Assembly: GCF_023746615.1 (NCBI RefSeq)
Contig: NZ_CP082275.1
Location: forward strand, 1,240,001 to 1,304,000
DNA from: Grimontia kaedaensis
GTDB lineage: Bacteria; Pseudomonadota; Gammaproteobacteria; Enterobacterales; Vibrionaceae
Reading direction: 5' to 3'
Length of the DNA stretch: 64,000 nt
Position 1 is the first letter of the stretch. Each line of letters opens with the position of its first letter. Of the stretch, positions 24,410-33,646 are shown piece by piece. The translations under genes were made by a program, and so were the position numbers. The notes beneath the pieces were generated by a model. It did no database searches. It saw nothing but the letters and a program-made list of their open reading frames with translations, and was not told the origin of the DNA.

Positions 24410-25249
24410 TCACTCCTTGTCTACTGCCAGGAGCGTGAGCACTCGCATGGCTTCTTGCTTCAGTGCAGGCACGGCTTTGCCCGCGAAATATTGTTTATCA
24501 AATTTATTCGGTTCTTCAGCCATGGCTTCACGAATTGCGTTACCAAAGGCCATTCTAAGTGTCGTTCCCACGTTGAATTTACCGATTCGGCGGGTTTTGA
24601 GTTCGCGAAGATCAGCTTCAGTGATACCTGTGGTGCCGTGAATCACCAGAGGTAATCTGGTGGCCGCTTCGATCTTATCAAGCAGGGGGAAATTAATTGG
24701 GCTTCCCGCTTCTGTCATGCGATGGACATTACCGACTGAAACCGCAAGCACATCAATACCGCTTTGCTCGGCGTAAATACGTGCTTCTTCCGGGTCGGTA
24801 AATTCGGATTTGATGTGGTCGCGACCTTCCTGATAAGGCACAGAGCCAAGTTCACCTTCAACGGAAACACCAACAGCATGGGCCGCATCAGCCACCGCTC
24901 TTGTCCGGCGGATATTTTCTTCGAGAGGTAATTGTGAACCATCAAACATCACCGAACTGAATCCGGCGTGAATGGCGCGGTACACGATGGCTTCGTCATA
25001 GCAATGATCGAGGTGAACCACCACAGGTACAGAGCTGACATGTGCCATGGGGAGCAGCATGCCCGCCATGGATTCCACACCGGCGAGATCCACCATGTCT
25101 TTATTCACGGCGAGGATCACGGGTAGGTTCAGTTCCTCAGCGGCGGCGATAATCGCCTGCGCTTCTTCAATACCAAACACGTTACAACAAGGCACCGCGC
25201 CTTGGGACGACGCGGCTTCCGGCATAAGGTCGTTCAGGGTAACTAGCAT
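24410..25249 (-). CDS. iolJ: Class II aldolase, probable 2-deoxy-5-keto-gluconate-6-phosphate aldolase
   Basis: Zinc-dependent class II fructose-bisphosphate-type aldolase, 279 residues. Zinc and substrate motifs: VVHLDHCYDEA near 79–90, VEGELGSVPYQEG near 135, LAVSVGNVHRM near 177 and LVIHGTTGI near 210, with GKFNVGTTLR after it. In the iol locus it would cleave 2-deoxy-5-keto-D-gluconate 6-phosphate to dihydroxyacetone phosphate and malonate semialdehyde. Its position directly after iolC/iolB function supports this over a plain glycolytic aldolase. GGAGACAAGG precedes ATG 25249. Confidence 0.85.
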   Translation of the reverse strand: MLVTLNDLMPEAASSQGAVPCCNVFGIEEAQAIIAAAEELNLPVILAVNKDMVDLAGVESMAGMLLPMAHVSSVPVVVHLDHCYDEAIVYRAIHAGFSSVMFDGSQLPLEENIRRTRAVADAAHAVGVSVEGELGSVPYQEGRDHIKSEFTDPEEARIYAEQSGIDVLAVSVGNVHRMTEAGSPINFPLLDKIEAATRLPLVIHGTTGITEADLRELKTRRIGKFNVGTTLRMAFGNAIREAMAEEPNKFDKQYFAGKAVPALKQEAMRVLTLLAVDKE

Positions 25250-25288
25250 CCTTGTCTCCGTTATTGCAGGGTAAACAGACCCTAAGCG

Positions 25289-26149
25289 TTACTTGAACTT
25301 GGCGACCATGTCCTTGATGCCGGGAATCGTGTGTACCTGATACTCATGATGAGGGTCGAAGTACTGCACGAGAGACTTACTCTTTTCACCCACAATGATG
25401 GTGAAGTAATACATCTCATAACCCGGAGCGGCGACGGAAGGGTGATAGCCTTTGTCTATAGCGATGACGCTTCCGGTTCTGACGTGGTAGACAGGTCCAT
25501 AGTCGTTTTCGTGCTCATATAGGAATTGTGCCCCAAACCCGTGACCCGGATTGAATCTGAACTGGTACACCTCTTCGTAACGCGTTTCTTGCGGCGGCCG
25601 TTCTTCATCATGTTTGTGGGGAGGAAATCCTGACCAACCTCCTGCGCCGACAGTAAACAGCTCGCTGACGAGCAATCGCCCGCGTTGGCCTGCGTTTTTC
25701 TGTCCGAGGATATGTTTGATTTTTCTGTGTGTTTTAGTGTCATCGCTGCCGTATTGCACTTTGTCTGTGTCTTCGGGCTGGATAGCGAATGGGGTGAGTT
25801 TCTCGCTGTTTTCTTCCGGCTCATAACGTCCTCCGGCTATCAATACATCGGCATTCTCTGAAACACAGGTAATGGTAGCTTGACTACCTACAGGCACATA
25901 GACAGCGGCGGGATCACCGTCCCAAACTGACGCACGTTTGCCTATGCTGCTGAATGTTTCACCATCCACGGTGATATCGCAGGTGCCTCCGGCCAAGACC
26001 ACGGCTGATTCGTATTCGTTAAGTTGGTAGCTGTACTGCTCGCCCGAAGCCAATTTGACCGGGTTGAAATAGCAGAGGGGTGTGGTGTCGTCATCGATAC
26101 CGATAACTGGCTCGTTACGGTTATCAAATGGCGCTATGTGTTTTCCCAT
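25289..26149 (-). CDS. iolB: 5-deoxy-glucuronate isomerase (copy 1)
   Basis: Converts 5-deoxy-glucuronate to 2-deoxy-5-keto-gluconate. The 286-residue bicupin shows metal-binding residues in GWSGFPPHKHDEERPPQETRYEEVYQFRF (near 175–203), the most conserved block of the family, then KGYHPSVAAPGYEMYYFTII near the C-terminus. AAGGAG precedes ATG 26149. It lies between iolC (32-base gap) and the aldolase (39-base gap). A second iolB is at 53575–54411, clearly divergent in sequence. Confidence 0.94.
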   Translation of the reverse strand: MGKHIAPFDNRNEPVIGIDDDTTPLCYFNPVKLASGEQYSYQLNEYESAVVLAGGTCDITVDGETFSSIGKRASVWDGDPAAVYVPVGSQATITCVSENADVLIAGGRYEPEENSEKLTPFAIQPEDTDKVQYGSDDTKTHRKIKHILGQKNAGQRGRLLVSELFTVGAGGWSGFPPHKHDEERPPQETRYEEVYQFRFNPGHGFGAQFLYEHENDYGPVYHVRTGSVIAIDKGYHPSVAAPGYEMYYFTIIVGEKSKSLVQYFDPHHEYQVHTIPGIKDMVAKFK

Positions 26150-26181
26150 GGTTAACTCCTTTTACCCAATTAGTGGCACTG

Positions 26182-27213
26182 TCACTTATCATCAGCGAAG
26201 TGATAGTCCCGGCTGCGCATGAACGCCTGAAGTGGTGCGAGAGAAGACATCGCATCTGCGCAGGTATCGCCCGTGACATTAATGGCAGCATTGGCTGCCC
26301 CCATCGCCACAGCGTCTTGTAGACAATATTGATTTAGCAGACCAAAAAGCAGGCCGGCAGCAAAAGCATCACCAGCACCGTAAGGTTTGCGCGCTTCCAC
26401 TTTGAATATAGGTTGGGATAGGCTGGCGAGATTGTTATCGCTATCTAACCCAAAGACATCACACCCTTCAGCGCCGCCTTTTACTATGACCAGCTCTGTA
26501 CTGCCACTTAACAGCTCTGATGCCGCACTGACATGGCTGTCTTCAACGTCATGCGGAATGCCCATCACCTCGAACTCTTCGCGATTACCAATTACCACGT
26601 CGCAGAAAGAAGCGGCAAGACGGTAGAAGTGCGGTGGATCCTCAGGAAAGGCCCACGAGTAAGGACGGTAATCCAAGTCCAGTACGACTAAGGTGCCTGA
26701 CAGTTGTGCCATTTGCATCGCGCAGAACGTTGCCTCACGAGAAGGACTTGAAGAGAGGGCGGTACCTGAAACAAACAGACACCGGGCGTTGCTGAGGTAG
26801 CTGCTGTCTATGTGTTCAACACAGAGCGCAAGGTCAGCCGCGTTATTGCGGTAAATCACCACCTCTGGTTCTGGGCGCAGCTCTGCCACAGCAAGGCTGG
26901 TGCGGTATTCGCCGGTCAGCGTCGTGATGCCGTCAAGGTTCACGCCTTTGTTTTCCATGTAGTGACGGACATAACGCCCCTGGGCATCATCCGTCAGACA
27001 GGAAATAAAGCCTGCTTTGGCGCCAAGTTCCGCAAGACCAATCGCTACATTCGCAGGCGATCCGCCGACGCATTTTTTGAAGCTGGATTCAGCGTTGAAG
27101 TCTGCACCGTCCGTATTGCCGTAGAAGTCGACCCCAGCGCGGCCCAGACAAACCACGTCTATCGTACGGTCCCTGTTGGCCTGCCAATCTGAAAGGTGGA
27201 TGAAATCAGTCAT
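26182..27213 (-). CDS. iolC: 5-dehydro-2-deoxygluconokinase
   Basis: A 343-residue PfkB-type kinase that phosphorylates 2-deoxy-5-keto-gluconate at O-6. Motifs: VVCLGRAGVDFYGN near the N-terminus, FKKCVGGSPANVAIGLAELGAK near 50 (PfkB signature 1) and ARKPYGAGDAFAAGLLFGLL near 275–295 with the catalytic Asp. ATG 27213 overlaps the end of the preceding dehydrogenase gene by eight bases, so it is translationally coupled; the upstream in-frame start at 27231 lies deeper in that gene. The set iolD–dehydrogenase–iolC–iolB–aldolase follows the order of chemistry only loosely. Confidence 0.93.
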   Translation of the reverse strand: MTDFIHLSDWQANRDRTIDVVCLGRAGVDFYGNTDGADFNAESSFKKCVGGSPANVAIGLAELGAKAGFISCLTDDAQGRYVRHYMENKGVNLDGITTLTGEYRTSLAVAELRPEPEVVIYRNNAADLALCVEHIDSSYLSNARCLFVSGTALSSSPSREATFCAMQMAQLSGTLVVLDLDYRPYSWAFPEDPPHFYRLAASFCDVVIGNREEFEVMGIPHDVEDSHVSAASELLSGSTELVIVKGGAEGCDVFGLDSDNNLASLSQPIFKVEARKPYGAGDAFAAGLLFGLLNQYCLQDAVAMGAANAAINVTGDTCADAMSSLAPLQAFMRSRDYHFADDK

Positions 27214-28381
27214 AGTCCACCCAAACAGCACCGTTATCGGCCGATTTCACACAGGCATTCACCATCTTCACACCATCGATACCGCCGTCGATATCTGGGT
27301 ACCAATGGCTTTCAAGGAAGGCTTTGTCATTGCGGTTGTAGGCATCAATCGCGAGTGCGTAGCGGTGATAAAGGTTTGCCCAGGACTCGAAGAAACCTTC
27401 AGCATGACCACCGCCTTGACGATTAGCTGAAACGCCAGGATCGTCGTTGTGCAGGTAGCCCATCCCACGCTCAAGAATACGGACGGGTTCCCCCTGAACT
27501 TCATATCGAAGCTGGTTTGGATATTCATCCCACCATTCGAGGCTGGCTTTCTCGCCGACAATGCGGACTTTCTGCTGATGCATTGAGCCGCTGTTGATGG
27601 CGCTTGCCCACAGTGTGCCGACCGCTCCACCTTCAAATTGGAACACCACATGGGCGTTGTCTTCCAATGGCGCGCGGGATTCGATAAAGCTCTGGCGCGA
27701 ACACATCAGGGACTTCACTTTCAGCCCCGTGATCATGCCCGCCATGTAAAACGGATGCGTACCGCAATCACCAATGATGAAACTTGGTCCGGATACCTCC
27801 GGGTTCATGCGCCATTTTGCGCCCGGGCTGTTTTTCTCAATCTCGGTGTTGTGGAAACCGTGGGCGAAAGACATCTGAATAACACGCACAGCACCGATGT
27901 CACCGCGACGCACCATTTCGCGCGCCTGATGGACCATCTGGAATCCGGTGTAGCCATACATCACCGCCAGCATCTTGTTTTGCTTTTCTGCCAAGGCTTT
28001 CAGTTCAAGTGCATCTTCAACGTGAATGGTAGCGGGCTTTTCACAAATGACGTGCAAACCCGCTTCCAGCGCCGCTTTGGCAATTTCATAGTGGGTAGAG
28101 TTCGGCGTGGCGATAGACACAGCCTGAATCCCATCTTCGCGCTTGGCTTCTTCTGTAAACAGAGTTTTGTAGTCGGGATAGCAGCGCTCGGGAGCAAGAC
28201 CCAGCTTGGTCCCGAAGTCGCGTCCACGTTCTGCATCCAAATCCAGTGCTGCTGCAACAAAAGTAAACAGACGGTCACGCTGGGCAGCAGCGCGGTGCGA
28301 GTAACCAATCTCGCTACCGCGGCCGCCACCAACCATTCCCCAACGGATCGGTGCATCTAGCTGGAATTCTTCGTTAAACAT
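27206..28381 (-). CDS. Gfo/Idh/MocA family dehydrogenase (inositol locus, paralogue 2)
   Basis: A 391-residue NAD(P)-dependent dehydrogenase, similar in size and plan to paralogue 1. Motifs: IRWGMVGGGRGSEIGYSHR (Rossmann), LHVICEKPATIHVED with the family Lys, and GPSFIIGDCGTHPFYMAGMITG in the catalytic region. It has an AAGGAG ribosome site seven bases before ATG and follows iolD by 20 bases. It does not look like classical IolG (compare 54432–55421, which has the shorter ~330-residue plan). Likely roles are oxidation of scyllo- or another inositol isomer, or reduction of a keto-inositol. Confidence 0.88.
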   Translation of the reverse strand: MFNEEFQLDAPIRWGMVGGGRGSEIGYSHRAAAQRDRLFTFVAAALDLDAERGRDFGTKLGLAPERCYPDYKTLFTEEAKREDGIQAVSIATPNSTHYEIAKAALEAGLHVICEKPATIHVEDALELKALAEKQNKMLAVMYGYTGFQMVHQAREMVRRGDIGAVRVIQMSFAHGFHNTEIEKNSPGAKWRMNPEVSGPSFIIGDCGTHPFYMAGMITGLKVKSLMCSRQSFIESRAPLEDNAHVVFQFEGGAVGTLWASAINSGSMHQQKVRIVGEKASLEWWDEYPNQLRYEVQGEPVRILERGMGYLHNDDPGVSANRQGGGHAEGFFESWANLYHRYALAIDAYNRNDKAFLESHWYPDIDGGIDGVKMVNACVKSADNGAVWVDYD

Positions 28382-28401
28382 GCGTGTTCTCCTTGTTGTT
28401 A

Positions 28402-30255
28402 TTACACGCCACGACGCTGATTAACGCGTCCCTGTTCCCAGTTATCCCGGGCTTCGATGATATTTGGATCGTCAGAGACTTCTGACAGACCGACTTCCCA
28501 CCAGGCATCACAAGACGACCATTTGGTATCGTCGATGTCGACGACCAATACATAGGTGCGATCTGCCGCTTTCGCACGTTCGAATGCGGCGTCAAAGTCG
28601 CCCAAGCTGGAGACTTTCTCTGCATGTGCGCCCAAGCCTTTTGCATGACTGACAAAATCTACGCGCGGCAGGTCGTAATCACGCTCTGTGGTACAGTCTT
28701 CTAACTGGTTGTTGAAAGCGGTGTTACCTGTGTTGGTTTGCAGCTTGCGGATCACTGCGAAACCGCCGTTATCGCACACGACCACAATCATCTTGTGTCC
28801 GGTCAGCACAGAGCTGTAGATGTCGGAATTCATCATCAGATACGAACCATCACCGACCATCACAATAGATTCATGGTCTGGTCTGGCAATCTTGTTTCCC
28901 CAACCGGCAGCGACTTCGTAGCCCATGCAGGAGAAACCGAATTCCACATCCAGCGAATACGGATAGGTCGCCTGCCAATTCATGTTGATTTCGGCAGGTA
29001 AGCCACCAGCGGCTGTAATAACACGGTCGCCCTCATTGATGAGGCCGTTCACCTTACCAACGACCTGTGCGTATGAAGGCAAGGTTGTCTCGGCAAATGC
29101 CGTGCGGCCGTTTACGATATCTGTCCACGCCGCTTTTTCAGTCTTGCCTTTTTCAACCCATGCAGCATCCGTCGTCCAATCACCGAGCTTGGCATCAAGC
29201 GGTTCAATGGTGTCTTTCGCGTCAGCGATGATGGATTGCGCCATGTGCTTGTTAGCATCAAAACGGCCAGCGTTGATGCTGATAAGTTTCATGCCAGGAT
29301 CGCGGAACAGTGTCCATGAACCTGTGGTGAAATCTTGTAAACGGGTACCAATGGCGAGCACTAAATCCGCGTCATTACACATGTGGTTGGCACTGTCTGA
29401 TCCCGTTGCGCCAATCGGGCCGCAATTTAGTGGATGATCGTCTGGCAACAAGGTACGGCCTGCGATGGTTTCCACCACCGGGATTTGGTGTTTCTCGGCA
29501 AAGCTGATCAAGGCGTCACGTGCACCGGAATAGAACACTCCGCCGCCAGCAATGATCAGAGGCTTTTTGGCTGTTTTCAGCGCTTCAACGGCTGCGTCCA
29601 AATCCACTTCTTCTGGTTGTGGGCGGCGGATACGGTGAACTTTGGGTTCGAAGAAGCTTTCAGGGAAATCCCATGCCTGACCTTGCACATCTTGCGGAAG
29701 GGCAATCATTGCAGGTCCACAATCGGCAGGGTCTAACATGGTCGCAATCGCTTGTGGCAATGCGACAGTTAGTTGCGACGGCGCATTGATGCGATCCCAG
29801 AAGCGAGTGACAGATTTGAAGGCATCATTCACGGTCAGCGATGGGTTAGCAAAGTGTTCCGTTTGCTGAAGCACCGGGTCAGGTAAGCGGGACTGAAATG
29901 TATCGCCGCAAAGCAAAAGCAAAGGCAGGCGGTTAGTGTGCGCAACGCCTGCCGCTGTCACCATGTTTGCTGCGCCAGGGCCTACAGACGAGGTGGCAAT
30001 ACCGATGCGCTGGCGTTTGTGAGCACGGGCATAGGCCACTGCAGCCAGCGCCATGGATTGCTCGTTTTGCCCCCGCCATGTAGGGAAGACAGACTGGTTC
30101 TCATAGAGCTGTTGCCCCAGACAGGTCACGTTACCATGGCCGAATATCGCAAAGGCGCAGCCAAACAATGACTCCACCTTCCCATCAATCTCGATTTGCT
30201 GTGCGGCGAGGTAGCGCACCAGCGCCTGAGCAGTAGTTAGCCTTACGGTTCCCAT
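28402..30255 (-). CDS. iolD: 3D-(3,5/4)-trihydroxycyclohexane-1,2-dione hydrolase
   Basis: Thiamine-diphosphate enzyme that opens the ring of the diketo-inositol to 5-deoxy-glucuronate. 617 residues. Visible features are AIFGHGNVTCLG (early), WRGQNEQSMALAAVAYA with the cofactor-activating Glu, and SSVGPGAANMVTAAGVAH. In the C-terminal domain FGFSCMGYEVAAGWGNKIA and VGDGSYLMMNSDIYSS form the ThDP/Mg motif (GDG…N). ATG 30255 is chosen because the family begins near VRLTTAQALVRYL and GGAG lies upstream; the ORF otherwise extends 22 codons into the promoter. First gene of the minus-strand operon with an iol operator in its promoter. Confidence 0.94.
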   Translation of the reverse strand: MGTVRLTTAQALVRYLAAQQIEIDGKVESLFGCAFAIFGHGNVTCLGQQLYENQSVFPTWRGQNEQSMALAAVAYARAHKRQRIGIATSSVGPGAANMVTAAGVAHTNRLPLLLLCGDTFQSRLPDPVLQQTEHFANPSLTVNDAFKSVTRFWDRINAPSQLTVALPQAIATMLDPADCGPAMIALPQDVQGQAWDFPESFFEPKVHRIRRPQPEEVDLDAAVEALKTAKKPLIIAGGGVFYSGARDALISFAEKHQIPVVETIAGRTLLPDDHPLNCGPIGATGSDSANHMCNDADLVLAIGTRLQDFTTGSWTLFRDPGMKLISINAGRFDANKHMAQSIIADAKDTIEPLDAKLGDWTTDAAWVEKGKTEKAAWTDIVNGRTAFAETTLPSYAQVVGKVNGLINEGDRVITAAGGLPAEINMNWQATYPYSLDVEFGFSCMGYEVAAGWGNKIARPDHESIVMVGDGSYLMMNSDIYSSVLTGHKMIVVVCDNGGFAVIRKLQTNTGNTAFNNQLEDCTTERDYDLPRVDFVSHAKGLGAHAEKVSSLGDFDAAFERAKAADRTYVLVVDIDDTKWSSCDAWWEVGLSEVSDDPNIIEARDNWEQGRVNQRRGV

Positions 30256-30291
30256 CCTTGCTATCTCCAATAATTTTCCTTGTTTGATGAA

Positions 30292-30321
30292 ATAGTAGTC
30301 ATGTAATGAAAATGTTTTCAA
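30292..30321 (-). promoter_or_regulatory. iolD promoter
   Basis: On the minus strand TTGAAA (30321–30316), an 18-base spacer and TACTAT (30297–30292). The -35 overlaps the iol operator. Confidence 0.55.
30307..30320. promoter_or_regulatory. iol operator (LacI-type), site 1
   Basis: TGAAAATGTTTTCA has 6-bp perfect arms. Its reverse complement is base-for-base identical to the site at 34745–34758 in front of the LacI-type regulator gene. Confidence 0.7.
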
Positions 30322-30414
30322 ATGGTGAAAGCTAAAAAATCAGATTTAGCGCTCATTTTTCATTCTATAACACCAATCACCCGCAAAAAGCCCACTTTTG
30401 AGACGCCGTTTGGT

Positions 30415-30443
30415 TTGACAAAGTGAAATCATTACCATAGATG
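30415..30443 (+). promoter_or_regulatory. iolE promoter
   Basis: A consensus -35 TTGACA, 17-base spacer and a weak -10 TAGATG. It leaves a leader of ~110 bases before the TTG start of iolE. Confidence 0.45.
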
Positions 30444-30561
30444 TTTAAAAAGTGTTAACGAAAAGTTTAATTATCGAAATATTAAATCGTTTGGCGTTTG
30501 CAACGGGTTCAGCCGCGAAGCGTTGAACAGGGATGGAACATTGAATCAAGGAGACATTGCC

Positions 30562-31461
30562 TTGGAATTGAAAATAGCCAACGCACCATGCTCATGGGGA
30601 ATTGAGTTTGCCGATAACCCAGCAAACCCAACATGGCAAACCGTATTGGATGAGATTGCTGGTGCTGGATACGGGGCAACCGAGCTAGGGCCATTAGGTT
30701 ACCTGCCGACCGATAAAGCTGCGCTCAACGAGGCATTGTCAGTACGTTCATTGGGTCTGATTGCGGGTACTTTGTTCGTGTATTTGCATAAGCCGGAAGA
30801 ACGCGATGCGATTCTGGAGAAAACGCGAGTTACTTGCCAAATCCTGAAGGAACAGGGCGCTGATTTTCTGGTGGTGATTGACCACGTTTCATCACCACGT
30901 ACCGATCAAGCGGGCCAGGTAGACACGGCAACGCGTCTGAATGATGAGCAATGGGCGGAGATGATGGAAACGTTGCGTGGTGTCGGCACTGTGTGTGCGG
31001 AATATGGCATTACGCCAACGCTTCATGCCCATGCTGGTACTTACATTGAATACCGCGACGAGCTGGACAAAGCCATGCGTGACTTGCCGCCAGAGCTGAT
31101 GTCGCTGTGTGTGGATACCGGCCACTGCGTTTATGCAGGCATGGATCCTAGCGAAGTGCTCCGCACCTACAAAGACCGCGTTAAATACTTGCATTTCAAA
31201 GATATTAACGCCGACGTGCATGCGGTATCCGTCAAGGCTGGTACTGATTTCTATACTGCAATAGGGAATAACATTTTTTGTCCGTTAGGGCAGGGTTGTG
31301 TCGATTTTGACGAGGTAAGACAAACACTTATCGATATTGATTTTAACGGTTGGGTCACGGTTGAGCAGGACACTGACCCGGCAGCGAAAAGCGATGCGAA
31401 AACTGATGCCGAGAAGAGCAGAGCTTTCATTGAGAAAGCGGTGATCGCGAAAGTTGCTTAA
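30562..31461 (+). CDS. iolE: Inosose dehydratase
   Basis: Dehydrates 2-keto-myo-inositol to the trihydroxycyclohexanedione used by IolD. A 299-residue TIM-barrel enzyme of the xylose-isomerase-like superfamily. It opens with IANAPCSWGIEFADNP and has YGATELGPLGYLP near 43. Metal ligands lie in HAHAGTYIEY, CVDTGHCVYAGMDP and YLHFKDIN, and it ends with GWVTVEQDTDP. The frame has no ATG near the family start. TTG 30562, eight bases after AAGGAG, is chosen; an upstream TTG at 30523 would add 13 residues. It leads the plus-strand operon that continues with the ABC importer. Confidence 0.93.
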   Translation: MELKIANAPCSWGIEFADNPANPTWQTVLDEIAGAGYGATELGPLGYLPTDKAALNEALSVRSLGLIAGTLFVYLHKPEERDAILEKTRVTCQILKEQGADFLVVIDHVSSPRTDQAGQVDTATRLNDEQWAEMMETLRGVGTVCAEYGITPTLHAHAGTYIEYRDELDKAMRDLPPELMSLCVDTGHCVYAGMDPSEVLRTYKDRVKYLHFKDINADVHAVSVKAGTDFYTAIGNNIFCPLGQGCVDFDEVRQTLIDIDFNGWVTVEQDTDPAAKSDAKTDAEKSRAFIEKAVIAKVA

Positions 31462-31499
31462 ACGCAAGTGAGAGAAAGCTGTCATCCGGCAGCAAGGAA

Positions 31500-31515
31500 T
31501 CGGGCGAAAGCCCGA
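31500..31515 (+). other. Intercistronic hairpin iolE / permease
   Basis: TCGGGC and GCCCGA pair around a GAAA tetraloop, with no U-run. Probably an mRNA processing or stability element. Confidence 0.5.
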
Positions 31516-31541
31516 ATACAGCAAGGAATTTGGAGGCAAGT

Positions 31542-32675
31542 ATGTCGGTAAAAGAAGCCGAATCAGGGACAGATTCAAAACCGCTCGCACCGGGCGATGA
31601 GCGGGTTCGCAAAGTTTCAACGCTCAATCGTATGTTATCCCGCCCGGAACTGGGTTCTGTATCCGGTGCCATTCTGGTATTCGCGTTCTTCGCACTCGTC
31701 GCCTGGGATTCAGGCATGTTCAACGCTGATGGTGTCGTCAACTGGACGGTGGTGTCAGCGCAACTCGGTATTATCGCGGTCGGTGCATGTTTGCTGATGA
31801 TCGCTGGCGAATTCGATCTTTCCATCGGCTCAATGATTGGCTTTGCCGGGATGATGATTGCTATCCCTGCCGTATATTGGGGTTGGCCAGTCTGGGCAGC
31901 AATTCTTTTTGCCTTTGTTGGCGCGATGGCGGTGGGCTTTATCAATGGCTACATCGTGGTTCGCACTGGGCTACCTTCTTTCATTGTTTCCCTCGCTTTC
32001 CTCTTCATTCTGCGTGGTCTGACAATCGCACTGTCTATTGCGTTGACCAACAAAACCATCATTTCTGGCGTAGGTAATCTGGCAGAAGGTGACTGGCTGG
32101 CCGCCATGTTTGGCGGCGAGATAGGGACAGGGCTCTTTAACTGGCTCGGTAGTGTGGGTTGGATTGAAACCTATTCTGACGGTACGCCAGTAGTCACTGG
32201 CATCCCAATGGTCGTGGTGTGGTGGTTCTTGCTGACCGCTGTGTGTTCCTTCGTGCTGCTGCGCACCCGTTTCGGTAACTGGATTTTCGCTTCTGGTGGT
32301 GATGCCAACGCGGCGAAAAATGTGGGTGTACCGACTGACCGCGTGAAAATCCTGCTGTTCATGTTCACCGCATTCTGCGCAACGGTGTTCGCCGCTTGTC
32401 AGGTGTTGGAGTTTGGCTCCGCAGCGGCTGACCGTGGTCTCTTGAAAGAATTCGAAGCCATTATCGCGGCGGTTATTGGTGGTGCACTGCTGACTGGCGG
32501 GTATGGCTCGGTCATTGGGGCTTTCTTCGGCGCATTGATTTTCGGTGTGGTGCAGATGGGTATCTTCTTTACAGGCGTGGATTCTGACTGGTTCCGCGTA
32601 TTCCTCGGCGTGATGCTTCTTATCGCGGTGCTGTTTAACAACTTCATTCGCAAGAAAGTCACGAGCGCCCGCTAA
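31542..32675 (+). CDS. ABC transporter permease, sugar (inositol) type
   Basis: A 377-residue inner-membrane permease of the RbsC/BPD_transp_2 family, with about 9–10 hydrophobic segments after a ~45-residue soluble N-terminus. The family stretch GEFDLSIGSMIGFAGM is near residue 88. The cytoplasmic loop that docks the ATPase contains FASGGDANAAKNVGVPTDRVK near 250. ATG 31542 follows GGAGG by five bases. With the following ATPase and binding protein it would import myo-inositol, judged from position between iolE and the LacI regulator. Confidence 0.9.
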   Translation: MSVKEAESGTDSKPLAPGDERVRKVSTLNRMLSRPELGSVSGAILVFAFFALVAWDSGMFNADGVVNWTVVSAQLGIIAVGACLLMIAGEFDLSIGSMIGFAGMMIAIPAVYWGWPVWAAILFAFVGAMAVGFINGYIVVRTGLPSFIVSLAFLFILRGLTIALSIALTNKTIISGVGNLAEGDWLAAMFGGEIGTGLFNWLGSVGWIETYSDGTPVVTGIPMVVVWWFLLTAVCSFVLLRTRFGNWIFASGGDANAAKNVGVPTDRVKILLFMFTAFCATVFAACQVLEFGSAAADRGLLKEFEAIIAAVIGGALLTGGYGSVIGAFFGALIFGVVQMGIFFTGVDSDWFRVFLGVMLLIAVLFNNFIRKKVTSAR

Positions 32676-32710
32676 ACGCGGATCAGGAAACGGAATTCAG
32701 GAGAAAGACA

Positions 32711-33523
32711 ATGGCAGAGAACGACAATTTTATCCTCGAACTGAAAAAAGTAAGCCGTTACTTCGGTTCGGTGATTGCTCTGAAAGATATCGATATGCAG
32801 GTGAAAATGGGTGAGGTGCACTGTCTGTTGGGTGACAACGGTGCAGGTAAATCGACCCTGATTAAAACCTTGGCAGGGGTGCACAAACCGTCAGAAGGTG
32901 AGTTTCTGATGAACGGTAAGCCCACTACCTTTGAGTCGCCACGTGATGCGCTTGATGCGGGTATTGCGACTGTTTATCAAGACCTTGCGCTGGTTCCTTT
33001 AATGAGTGTTACGCGTAATTTCTTCATGGGTCGCGAGCTCACCAAGAAAATTGGCCCCTTTGAAGTGTTCGATACCAAAAATGCCAACGAAATTGCGAAG
33101 GCAGGTATGAAGGACATGGGGATCGACGTGCGTGACCCTGAGCACCCGATTGGCACCATGTCGGGCGGTGAGCGTCAGTGTCTGGCGATTGCGCGTGCCA
33201 TTCATTTCGGTGCGAAAGTGCTGATCCTCGATGAGCCAACCGCAGCACTGGGTGTAAAGCAGTCTGCCAACGTGCTCAAAGTGGTGGCAAGGGCGCGCGG
33301 CAAAGGCCTTGCTGTGATCTTGATTACGCACAATGTTCACCATGCTTATCCCATTGCTGACCGTTTCACGCTGCTGAACCGCGGTAAGAGTCTGGGTACT
33401 TGGTTGAAGAAAGATGTTACCCGTGAAGAAATACTCGAGATGATGGCTGGCGGACAAGAGCTGGAATCACTCGAAGCAGAATTGGCTGAATTCCAGCGGG
33501 CAGATGCTGCCACTGCGGATTAG
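32711..33523 (+). CDS. ABC transporter ATPase, sugar (inositol) type
   Basis: A 270-residue single-cassette ATPase, unlike the double-cassette RbsA; inositol importers of the IatA type share this plan. Walker A GDNGAGKSTLIK near residues 38–49, Q-loop VYQDLALVPLMS, signature MSGGERQCLAIARA near 148, Walker B VLILDEPTAALG and H-loop LITHNVHHAY near 200. It presumably works as a homodimer with the permease encoded 35 bases upstream. The ribosome site AGGAGAAAGACA precedes the ATG. Confidence 0.93.
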   Translation: MAENDNFILELKKVSRYFGSVIALKDIDMQVKMGEVHCLLGDNGAGKSTLIKTLAGVHKPSEGEFLMNGKPTTFESPRDALDAGIATVYQDLALVPLMSVTRNFFMGRELTKKIGPFEVFDTKNANEIAKAGMKDMGIDVRDPEHPIGTMSGGERQCLAIARAIHFGAKVLILDEPTAALGVKQSANVLKVVARARGKGLAVILITHNVHHAYPIADRFTLLNRGKSLGTWLKKDVTREEILEMMAGGQELESLEAELAEFQRADAATAD

Positions 33524-33551
33524 GCTTTTAGTAAGAAGAGTTAACGTGACG

Positions 33552-33567
33552 GGGCAGTTCGCTGCCC
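33552..33567 (+). other. Intercistronic hairpin ATPase / binding protein
   Basis: GGGCAG and CTGCCC pair around a TTCG loop, followed by more GC-rich complementary sequence and no U-run. Such structures often raise the relative level of the downstream binding-protein mRNA. Confidence 0.5.
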
Positions 33568-33646
33568 AACCCTTAGCTGTAACCGGGTGGGCAGCTGTAC
33601 AGCTCGCCCCATGGATACAATAAATAATATAACTTGGAGACACCGG

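Larger units (their letters stand above)
30256..30561. promoter_or_regulatory. Divergent iolD / iolE control region
   Basis: 306 bases without a gene. It carries the minus-strand iolD promoter with an iol operator, and the plus-strand iolE promoter with TTGACA. Confidence 0.65.
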
